From Bacillota bacterium (GTDB lineage Bacteria; Bacillota; Clostridia; Acetivibrionales; DSM-1351), in assembly GCA_023392075.1 (NCBI GenBank), contig JAEVZU010000196.1, forward strand, positions 1-5,422: DNA of 5,422 bases. The letters are read 5' to 3'. Under the pieces are notes generated by a model. That model was not told where the DNA came from. It searched no databases and saw only the letters and a list, made by a program, of their open reading frames with translations. Position 1 is the first letter of the stretch. Each line of letters starts with the position of its first letter. A program made the position numbers and the translations under genes. Shown here in pieces: positions 1 through 5,422 of the stretch.

Positions 1-420
1 ACGCAAGTCAGTTTCTGATTTACTTTCATTGTAGATCTTTTTCAAAACCGGGATCAGATACAGATATATTCTGAAATCACCTTTCAGTAAATCATACTCC
101 ACCGAGAGTTTGTTCAGCTTATGGTTCTTCATAGCGGTATCGGACATGGCTATAAGCGTCTCTTCAAGATACTTTTTGGGATCTCTTGAATCTCCGTCCA
201 GTTTTTCAATTATTTCAGCCAGGGATTCCATTTTGCCGGTTACGGCTTCTTTTACAAGATTGTCTCTTGAATTAAAGTGATAGTTTATCAACCCTGTCCC
301 TATTCCGGCGGCTTCAGCAATTTTTCGAACGGTCACATCGTCGGGATTTTCGGTTGATTCCAGCAATTCCATTGTAATTTCCAATATTCTTTTCTTTGTA
401 TCGTCCTTCTTAGAGCCCAT
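1..420 (-). CDS. TetR/AcrR-family transcriptional repressor, N-terminal 140 codons (3' end outside window)
   Basis: I translated this frame directly from the sequence: it is open from ATG at 420-418 through 140 codons to the window edge with no stop, so the gene is truncated by the window and not necessarily broken. Residues about 8-58 form a typical TetR_N helix-turn-helix: an initial helix (KKRILEITMELLES), then TVRKIAEAAGIGTGLINYHF, whose AGIGTGLINYHF is the signature recognition-helix segment, then the usual S-R-D-N-L continuation. The rest (about 60-140) is helical and charged, as expected for the start of the ligand-binding and dimerisation domain, but it is too divergent for me to name a ligand. 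The start is supported by GAGGAG (427-432) six bases upstream. The gene has its own sigma-A promoter with an overlapping palindrome, so it very likely represses itself. Its other target is probably beyond the left edge. The TetR family call is firm; the specificity is unknown. Confidence 0.93.
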   Translation of the reverse strand, partial: MGSKKDDTKKRILEITMELLESTENPDDVTVRKIAEAAGIGTGLINYHFNSRDNLVKEAVTGKMESLAEIIEKLDGDSRDPKKYLEETLIAMSDTAMKNHKLNKLSVEYDLLKGDFRIYLYLIPVLKKIYNESKSETDLR

Positions 421-453
421 ACTCTGCTCCTCTTTATATATGAATTATTATTG

Positions 454-479
454 TTGAACGTTTATTGAACATGTTCAAT
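454..479. promoter_or_regulatory. Probable operator of the TetR-family repressor: 16-bp palindrome plus extra half-site
   Basis: ATTGAACATGTTCAAT at 464-479 is a perfect 16-bp inverted repeat. It overlaps the last bases of the -10 box and covers the predicted transcription start, where a bound repressor would block initiation. A third copy of the half-site TTGAAC lies at 454-459, in direct orientation and exactly 11 bp (about one helical turn) from the copy at 465-470. Palindromes of this size and form next to the regulator's own gene are typical TetR-family operators. That this repressor binds here is inference from position and symmetry. Confidence 0.72.
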
Positions 480-506
480 TATATAAAGAATATTTTTATC
501 CGTCAA
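478..506 (-). promoter_or_regulatory. Sigma-A promoter of the tetR-family gene
   Basis: On the minus strand, TTGACG (501-506) and TATAAT (478-483) are separated by exactly 17 bp (484-500). That is a perfect -10 box and a 5/6 -35 box in AT-rich DNA. Transcription should start near 470 and give a leader of about 50 nt before the tetR-family ATG at 420. The promoter lies between the stop of the upstream small ORF (527) and the regulator, so the regulator does not depend on read-through from the sugar operon. Confidence 0.82.
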
Positions 507-526
507 TATATTTTTAATATCTGTAA

Positions 527-799
527 TTATCTTTTTATTTCTTTCAGCAAAAAATCAGAAAAGTACTTTTTGATTATTTCATCAAAAGTCCGGCTGTTTA
601 TGACTTGCTTTTGTGTTTCAGCAGGATAGTACAGGTCAACAACCGCCCCTTTTTGAATTCTTTCATACAATAATTTTAATGCACTGATCAAAGCCTGCAT
701 TGGTGCGGCAGTCCCGTAACCAAATGCGTCAATAAAGCAGGACCATACCGGTGCAATAATATATGCCGCATGCTTGGCAGCATATTTTGCATCCTTCAT
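527..799 (-). CDS. Hypothetical protein, 90 aa, possibly a remnant of a longer gene
   Basis: This is an ATG-to-TAA reading frame on the same strand as its neighbours, lying between the operon terminator and the tetR-family promoter. I do not recognise the family. The protein is predominantly helical: an Ala/Lys-rich start (KDAKYAAKHAAYI), a hydrophobic aromatic stretch around residues 15-28 (IAPVWSCFIDAFGY), a middle helix (about 33-50) and a Lys-rich C-terminus. It has no signal peptide and no clear membrane segment. The amino-acid composition looks like real protein and not a shadow, and nothing convincing competes on the other strand. Against an intact gene, no SD precedes the ATG, and the frame continues open upstream for 13 codons (to TAA at 839-841) with no alternative start. 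Both fit a C-terminal fragment of a decayed gene, or a weakly expressed small gene. Confidence 0.5.
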   Translation of the reverse strand: MKDAKYAAKHAAYIIAPVWSCFIDAFGYGTAAPMQALISALKLLYERIQKGAVVDLYYPAETQKQVINSRTFDEIIKKYFSDFLLKEIKR

Positions 800-869
800 G
801 GATATGCCATGTTTAAAATATTTATGTATAGCAGTATTTTATCATTGTAATTTCAATCAGTACAACAAG

Positions 870-920
870 TTAAATTAAAAAGAGCTTATGGAGTATATTC
901 ACGGAATACCCCATAAGCTC
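870..920 (-). terminator. Rho-independent terminator of the GH97/permease operon
   Basis: Read on the minus strand, GAGCTTATGG (920-911) pairs perfectly with CCATAAGCTC (891-882). The stem continues inward through one G-U wobble (910/892) and four more pairs (909-906 with 893-896), giving a 15-bp RNA stem with a 9-nt loop (905-897). TTTTTAATTTA (881-871) follows immediately. It begins 33 nt after the GH97 stop codon. On the plus strand the wobble becomes an A/C mismatch and no T-run follows, so it acts in the minus direction only. Confidence 0.9.
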
Positions 921-953
921 AGTTAGATAACTTTAAATTATTATTTTATCGCA

Positions 954-3542
954 TTATTTTTCAAGTCTGGTGGCTATTCTCACTATCTGCGGCGCAGGCT
1001 CGCTGTCGTGGAAAAACTTTATGCGGTTTATGCCTTTCAGAAGATTTACCTTGACTTCCTTCGTCCCCACAATATCCCATCTCGATGGGCCCCAGCCACT
1101 GGTATTGAACAAGACTGAAATTATCGGCACGGCACCGTTTACCGTTATCATTACGGGCCTGTTTTCCCCCGAGCAATAGTCTATGCTGAGCACATATTCT
1201 CCCTGCTCGTCTGCTTCAATCCGCTCAAATACTATGCTGCCTCCATTTCCTACGCCTTCGGCTTTCAGCTGCTGTGAATTTTCGCAGACAGGAATTATGT
1301 CCACCCCCCCTTCGGTTTTTGCCATATCAACCGTATAGAATATGTCAGGGTTCGGGGCATTGTCTATTAATTCAATTTTGCTTACGGCAAGACCGTCTCC
1401 GGAGATTTTGCCCATTTCCATGCTGTTGATGCCTTTTCTGAAAAACATCACCGTATCAAATGTACGGAAAACCTTGTTTCCTCCGCTTGCCGGAAGTTCC
1501 GAACCCAGCGTTCCTTCCTCCGTCTTCAGACGGACAGCGGCTGCGCCCCGGGAAGCATAGGTTATTCTTAATGTGTACCTGCCGTCTCTTTCCGCCGCCA
1601 TATTTTCAAACACTGCTTTATCCTTCAGGATAACCGCCCTGTCCCCGTTTTCATATGCCATCAATGCCGAGGCTCCCTTAAGTGAGGCATTTTCAGCAGT
1701 ACAGCAGGTTTTTCTGTCACTCATATAGCCGCTGCAGGCACCTGATTTCAGCTCCACGCATCCGTCACTTATATATACAGACGCCCCGCCACAGGCAAGC
1801 AGTTCCAGTGTCAGAACATCTCTCCCTGTAACGGTTCTGCTCTCTTTTACAAGCATATGGCCCTCACTGTCGTCTCTATAAATTTCAGCGGCAAATTCAC
1901 CGGCAGGCAGGAAATCCATAGGGAGCTCAATAGCTCTGGCCTCCGCTGTAATGCACCCGATAAACCATTCCTTCCCTACATAGCGGAGCATGGCGGCATA
2001 CTCTCCCGGAGAGCCTTTCAGCAGCTGCATCCCATCATACCTGGGATACTGGCGTCTCAGATATTCGGTGCCCTTCCAGGCCTCCAGATGGTATATGGAC
2101 TCGGAAATATGCTGAACTCCCGATTCATACACTACCGACAACGCCAGCTGATGCCCCTGGGTGGTATTCCTGTTTTCGTTTGAGAAGCCTGTAACGGTGT
2201 AATCCATGGGGCCTACTACATTTCTTGTGAACGGAACGGTACAGTTATGGACCGCATCCGGCATACCGCTCCATTTATAATGTTCCAGCCCCATTATACC
2301 CTCTTCCGTCATGAGATTGGGATAGGTTCTCCCTTCCCCGGCAGGTTTTGTACTGCCGTGGAAATTGATCATAAGTTTATGGTTGGTCATTATGTCAGCT
2401 ATCATATTATACTGCCACATGGTGTGCTGTGAATCGTTCATAAAGAAATCCACCTTCAGGCCCACAACACCCCACTCCGCCCATCTTGCTATCTTTTCCG
2501 ACGCCTTTTCAAAGGTATCCACCGCCTGCATATCCGACCACAGCCAAACGGTAACGCCCTTCTCCCGGGCATAGTCGCACAGTGCCTTCACCCAGCTGTC
2601 ATCCCAGCCGGCATCGACTGTAACGCTTTCAAAGCCCAGAGCCGCCGCAAAGTCAACATATCTCTTTTGCTCGCTGTAAAGCTGTGCCCCGTTTTCAAAG
2701 GACCACCAGGACCATATGTTTCTGCTGGGCTTGATCCAGGACGTGTCTTCAATGACCGATGCCGGATTCAGATTGTAGTTAAGCGTACTGTTGACCAGTT
2801 CATTCAGGGAATCAAAAATACCTATTACCCTCCAGGGGCTTTCAAAGGGCAATTTCCCGTTCATGGGCCCGGTCTGCTCAGGTGCAAAGGACACCGAAAG
2901 TTTTCTTTCACCGGCCCCTGTCAAATGGCAGGAGCAGTAGCTTCCGCCGGTATTCAGCAAGCCTGCCTCGGTTATCATTATCCAGGACTTCCGGCCATCA
3001 TCGGAAAACAAGCCCGGCATGCCGTAGTTTCGTCCTTTGGCCTCCTGCCAGCTGCGCTTTCCGTAAGGTGCCTCATAGGTGTCCACCAGTTCCTGCAGCC
3101 ACATATTGTTATATTGAGAAGCAAAGTTTATTTCGGTATTTTCACTGTAAATTGCCATTGTCCTGCTGCCGGCCTCCCGGCTGCCGGCAGGCAGCTCATA
3201 CCTGAAGGCTGCCCCGTCGTCAAAAACTCTTATTCTCAAAACAAAGGCATGTTTCAGGGTGAACGGGTTCTCGGCCTCAAACAGCAGGCACAGTTCATTT
3301 GCGTTATTATGGTAAACCGATTTTTTACCTGCCGGAATTGAATATTTTTCATCAACAGTATCGGTTAATTGATCTTTCATGACAAAACCCCGTGAAAAGT
3401 CCCCCATACTTGTCTGGATTCCAAGTCCGCAGTCCTTCAATATTTCTGTTTCATCCTTTTTTAAAGAGTAGAACAACCTGTTTTGGCCATTCATATACAC
3501 ACTGAAAGTTAATTTGCCGCCGGGCGACTTTATATTCCACAT
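954..3542 (-). CDS. Glycoside hydrolase family 97, retaining type (alpha-galactosidase-like), with two C-terminal carbohydrate-binding-like modules
   Basis: The enzyme probably hydrolyses a terminal alpha-linked sugar, most likely alpha-galactoside. Residue numbers here count from the upstream ATG at 3557. Domains in order: GH97 N-terminal beta-sandwich (about 7-265); catalytic barrel (about 275-530), with IWSWWSF on the first strand and TVDAGW on the next; small C-terminal beta domain (about 530-597); two Gly/Tyr-rich beta-sandwich modules (about 618-732 and 740-865) resembling CBM6/35 folds. Asp370 (KVDFF) and Glu425 (GLEHY) are 55 residues apart, exactly as Asp415/Glu470 of retaining BtGH97b. 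The base Glu of inverting SusB is Gly401 here (NFHGS). Glu197, Glu419 and Glu425 match calcium ligands. There is no signal peptide, unlike most Bacteroidetes members, and the imported-sugar permeases upstream suggest cytoplasmic action. The protein exceeds the usual 650-740 residues because of the added modules. I chose the start at 3542 (Met6) because only it has an SD; the alternative is 3557. GH97 is near certain, the substrate is not. Confidence 0.93.
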   Translation of the reverse strand: MWNIKSPGGKLTFSVYMNGQNRLFYSLKKDETEILKDCGLGIQTSMGDFSRGFVMKDQLTDTVDEKYSIPAGKKSVYHNNANELCLLFEAENPFTLKHAFVLRIRVFDDGAAFRYELPAGSREAGSRTMAIYSENTEINFASQYNNMWLQELVDTYEAPYGKRSWQEAKGRNYGMPGLFSDDGRKSWIMITEAGLLNTGGSYCSCHLTGAGERKLSVSFAPEQTGPMNGKLPFESPWRVIGIFDSLNELVNSTLNYNLNPASVIEDTSWIKPSRNIWSWWSFENGAQLYSEQKRYVDFAAALGFESVTVDAGWDDSWVKALCDYAREKGVTVWLWSDMQAVDTFEKASEKIARWAEWGVVGLKVDFFMNDSQHTMWQYNMIADIMTNHKLMINFHGSTKPAGEGRTYPNLMTEEGIMGLEHYKWSGMPDAVHNCTVPFTRNVVGPMDYTVTGFSNENRNTTQGHQLALSVVYESGVQHISESIYHLEAWKGTEYLRRQYPRYDGMQLLKGSPGEYAAMLRYVGKEWFIGCITAEARAIELPMDFLPAGEFAAEIYRDDSEGHMLVKESRTVTGRDVLTLELLACGGASVYISDGCVELKSGACSGYMSDRKTCCTAENASLKGASALMAYENGDRAVILKDKAVFENMAAERDGRYTLRITYASRGAAAVRLKTEEGTLGSELPASGGNKVFRTFDTVMFFRKGINSMEMGKISGDGLAVSKIELIDNAPNPDIFYTVDMAKTEGGVDIIPVCENSQQLKAEGVGNGGSIVFERIEADEQGEYVLSIDYCSGENRPVMITVNGAVPIISVLFNTSGWGPSRWDIVGTKEVKVNLLKGINRIKFFHDSEPAPQIVRIATRLEK

Positions 3543-3551
3543 ATTATTATT

Positions 3552-3556
3552 CTCCA
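3552..3556 (-). promoter_or_regulatory. Ribosome binding site deciding the GH97 start
   Basis: TGGAG (minus strand) lies nine bases before the ATG at 3542-3540. It overlaps the first in-frame ATG at 3557-3555, which itself has only AT-rich sequence without an SD upstream. The second ATG also places the protein start right at the beginning of the N-terminal domain (MWNIKSPGGKL). This favours 3542 over 3557 as the start, a difference of five residues. Confidence 0.6.
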
Positions 3557-3602
3557 TTAGTATTATTTATTGTATTCATCTATGCTGTGCCAAACCTGTA
3601 AC

Positions 3603-4469
3603 TTATTCCTTGATGGCTCCCACTACTATGCCGGTAGTAAAATATTTCTGAAGGAAAGGATATGCCGCCAGTACCGGAATGGTTGCCACAAACACCTGCG
3701 CAGCCCGTGAGGTCCTTTCCGAAACTGCTGCCAGAACTCTGGCATCCTGCATTGTCATCAGCTTCACATCCCGGTTTACGATTATGGTCTGCAAATAGCT
3801 CTGCAAGGGATACTTTTCGGGAGAATTCATCAGTATCAAACCTTCAAACCATGAATTCCAGTGAGTCACAATGCTGAATAAGACCAGTGTGGCAATAGAG
3901 GCCGAGGACAGGGGCACATATATCTTCCACATTGTGGTCCAGTGGGAGGCTCCGTCAATCAAGGCCGCTTCCTCGATACCCTTGGGAATCGACTTAAAGA
4001 AGTTGGTCAGCAGCACCACATTATATACAGGTACGGCGGAGGGTATTATCAACGCCCAGAAGCTGTCAATAAGATGCATCTTGCTGATTATCATATACCA
4101 GGGTACCAAGCCTCCGCTGAATATCATCGTTACTACAAAAAACCACATGTATATATTCCTGCTTCTGAATTCAGCCCTGTTTTTTGACAGGGGATATGAT
4201 ACCAGTATGGTCAGGAGCATATTCACAGGCACTCCTGCCAGCACCTTAAGCACCGATACTATAAAGGCCTTCATAAATTCCGGCTTTTCCACCACAAACC
4301 TATAGGATTGAAGAGTGAATTCCACCGGCCACAGGGTTACCTTGCCGGCCGCCACGGCAGGGCTTGAGCTCATGGATATGGCAAGAATGTTTATCATAGG
4401 GAGCAGGCAGGACAGTGCCGCAAATACAAGTAGTGAAACATTAAAAACATTGAATATTTTTCTGCTCAT
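3603..4469 (-). CDS. Carbohydrate ABC transporter permease, LplC/YtcP type (CUT1 family)
   Basis: This is a 288-residue integral membrane protein, one of two channel-forming subunits of a binding-protein-dependent oligosaccharide importer. Six hydrophobic segments are visible at about 12-33, 68-92, 107-125, 137-157, 190-208 and 257-276. The cytoplasmic EAA loop that docks the ATPase is EEAALIDGASHWTTMWKIYV with a following Pro (residues 166-187; Glu167, Gly173 and Pro187 are the conserved positions). The N-terminus (FNVFNVSLL), the F-S-G-G-L-V-P-W segment (117-124) and the C-terminus ending in G-A-I-K-E are characteristic of the LplC/YtcP branch, and the length is normal. An SD (AGGGAGGT, 4482-4489) overlaps the stop codon of the preceding permease, suggesting coupled translation, although its 12-nt gap to the ATG is rather long. 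The GH97 gene follows in the same operon. Substrate is not readable from the sequence; a plant or host oligosaccharide is inferred from the hydrolase. Confidence 0.95.
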   Translation of the reverse strand: MSRKIFNVFNVSLLVFAALSCLLPMINILAISMSSSPAVAAGKVTLWPVEFTLQSYRFVVEKPEFMKAFIVSVLKVLAGVPVNMLLTILVSYPLSKNRAEFRSRNIYMWFFVVTMIFSGGLVPWYMIISKMHLIDSFWALIIPSAVPVYNVVLLTNFFKSIPKGIEEAALIDGASHWTTMWKIYVPLSSASIATLVLFSIVTHWNSWFEGLILMNSPEKYPLQSYLQTIIVNRDVKLMTMQDARVLAAVSERTSRAAQVFVATIPVLAAYPFLQKYFTTGIVVGAIKE

Positions 4470-4481
4470 GTTGATGTTAAT

Positions 4482-4489
4482 ACCTCCCT
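4482..4489 (-). promoter_or_regulatory. Ribosome binding site of the LplC-type permease, overlapping the upstream stop
   Basis: AGGGAGGT on the minus strand overlaps the TAG stop (4490-4488) of the LplB-type gene and is followed by 12 nt before the ATG at 4469. The spacing is longer than the usual 5-9 nt, but no other start codon in frame fits better. The overlap suggests that ribosomes terminating on the first permease help initiate the second, keeping the two subunits balanced. Confidence 0.7.
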
Positions 4490-5420
4490 ATAAAATCTGG
4501 TAATCCGACGTTTTCCTGGCAATGTAATAACCAAGCGTCAGGAGTACAAAGGATATTATGGATTTGATCATACCTATGGCGGTTGCCACACTGAATTGGG
4601 CACTGCCCAGACCCAGGCGGTAAACAAGCGTATCGATGATATCCCCGGTTTTGTATACCTGGGGGCTGTACATGTTGAATATCTGTTCAAAGCCGTTCGT
4701 ACCCGCATTGAGTATGGTTCCAAGCGCCAAAACCGTCATCAGCAGTATGGTGGGCTTGAGCCCGGGCAGGGTGATATGCCATACCTGTTTTACCCTGCCG
4801 GCTCCGTCCATTTTTGCCGATTCATACAGAGTCGGGTCTATGGCGGTCAGAGCCGCAAGGTACACTATTGTTCCATACCCGAATTCCTTCCATATCTCGG
4901 TAAGTATCATGGTTATGGGAAACCAGAATTTATCACCTAAAAAGTAGATGGGTTCAATTCCGAAAACAGTCAGGAATTTGTTGATTATCCCCTCCGAGGG
5001 CGAAAGAAAATCTATCAATATACCGCTGAGAATAATCCATGATAAAAAGTGAGGAAAATAAACGATTGTCTGGATGCTTCTCTTCAATCCCGTATGTCTG
5101 AGTTCATTAAGCAGCAGTGTCACTATTACCGGAACTACGATACTTCCGATAATCTTTAATACCGAAATTAAAAGCGTATTTCTTATAACCTCCCAAAAAT
5201 TCGGAAGTCCTAAAACATATCTGAAGTTTTCCAGTCCCACCCACTTTGAATGTAAAAAACCCCTGGAGGGCGAAAAATTCTGAAAAGCCATAACGAGTCC
5301 CAGCATGGGACCATATGAAAAGATTAAAAGAATAATTACGCCGGGCAGCATCATCAAATGAAGCGGTATGTCCCTTTTAAAAGATTTTCTTTTATTAGGG
5401 TAGGTTACCATTTCCATCAT
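4488..5420 (-). CDS. Carbohydrate ABC transporter permease, LplB/YteP type (CUT1 family); start at window edge
   Basis: This is the partner permease, 310 residues, predicted to form a heterodimeric channel with the LplC-type protein. The N-terminus has a basic stretch (NKRKSFKRD) and then the family-typical H-L-M-M-L-P-G-V first membrane helix (about 20-46). Further hydrophobic segments lie at about 82-106, 117-138, 168-190, 222-242 and 275-300. The F-S-Y-G-P-M-L-G-L-V-M-A-F-Q segment (34-47) and the E-I-W-K-E-F-G-Y-G-T segment (175-184) are hallmarks of LplB proteins. The EAA loop reads YESAKMDGAGRVKQVWHI then TLPG (199-220). The length is normal, so the gene is probably complete. However, only two bases precede the first ATG, so neither an SD nor the choice among Met1, Met2 and Met4 can be judged, and an upstream extension is not excluded. 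The solute-binding protein gene is probably just outside the right edge. Confidence 0.94.
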   Translation of the reverse strand: MMEMVTYPNKRKSFKRDIPLHLMMLPGVIILLIFSYGPMLGLVMAFQNFSPSRGFLHSKWVGLENFRYVLGLPNFWEVIRNTLLISVLKIIGSIVVPVIVTLLLNELRHTGLKRSIQTIVYFPHFLSWIILSGILIDFLSPSEGIINKFLTVFGIEPIYFLGDKFWFPITMILTEIWKEFGYGTIVYLAALTAIDPTLYESAKMDGAGRVKQVWHITLPGLKPTILLMTVLALGTILNAGTNGFEQIFNMYSPQVYKTGDIIDTLVYRLGLGSAQFSVATAIGMIKSIISFVLLTLGYYIARKTSDYQIL

Positions 5421-5422
5421 CC

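Noticed and set aside
870..920. Inverted repeat considered as a mobile-element end or a bidirectional terminator
   Set aside because: The 15-bp RNA stem, 9-nt loop and T-run on one side only, just after a stop codon, match a one-directional intrinsic terminator. No transposase gene or target duplication is visible.
2667..3341. Plus-strand open frame of 224 codons inside the GH97 gene
   Set aside because: It is wholly antisense to a gene with clear catalytic motifs, has a low-complexity Pro/Gly/Cys-rich translation with no recognisable domain, and lacks its own SD. It is a by-product of the GC-rich codon usage of the real gene.
3558..3602. Possible internal promoter before the GH97 gene (TTGGCA, minus strand, 3588-3593)
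   Set aside because: The -35-like hexamer is good, but no -10 better than 3/6 matches lies at 16-18 bp, and a start there would leave almost no leader. Co-transcription with the permeases is simpler.
3871..4305. Plus-strand open frame of 144 codons antisense to the LplC-type permease
   Set aside because: The permease frame carries the EAA loop and membrane helices; the antisense translation has no family features.
1..5422. CRISPR arrays, tRNA or rRNA genes, riboswitches, insertion sequences
   Set aside because: I saw no regularly spaced repeats, tRNA-like cloverleaf, rRNA-like sequence, structured long leader or transposase-like frame in either strand.

Overview
The window looks like chromosomal DNA of a low- to mid-GC Firmicute, probably a polysaccharide-degrading clostridium. 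Three things suggest this: AT-rich intergenic DNA with strong Shine-Dalgarno (SD) sequences, a canonical sigma-A promoter, and a LplB/LplC-type (CUT1) sugar ABC permease pair of the kind common in Clostridia and Paenibacillus. The genus assignment is inference only. Every gene I can support lies on the minus strand, so transcription runs from high to low coordinates.

Region 5422 to 954 is a carbohydrate-uptake and hydrolysis cluster. In transcription order it holds a LplB-type permease (5420-4488), a LplC-type permease (4469-3603) and a large glycoside hydrolase of family GH97 (to 954). The two permeases are 18 nt apart, and the SD of the second overlaps the stop of the first. The hydrolase follows after a 45-60 nt gap, and a strong intrinsic terminator (870-920) closes the unit. 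The operon promoter, the solute-binding protein and any ATPase are not visible; the first two may lie beyond the right edge. The GH97 protein carries the Asp/Glu pair of the retaining, alpha-galactosidase-like branch (Asp370/Glu425, spaced exactly as in BtGH97b). It has no signal peptide and ends in two beta-sandwich modules resembling carbohydrate-binding domains. The simplest model is that the permeases import an oligosaccharide and the GH97 enzyme cleaves an alpha-linked (galactosyl or similar) sugar from it in the cytoplasm.

Region 800-420 lies past the terminator. It holds a 90-codon ORF (799-527) of unknown function with no convincing SD, possibly a gene remnant, and then a well-formed promoter and palindromic operator. 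Region 420-1 is the N-terminal 140 codons of a TetR-family repressor that runs off the left edge. Its promoter (TTGACG-17 bp-TATAAT) is overlapped by a perfect 16-bp palindrome, which predicts autorepression. This repressor is probably a separate unit from the sugar operon. Apart from the unusual architecture of the hydrolase and the three-half-site operator, nothing here points to a new kind of system.
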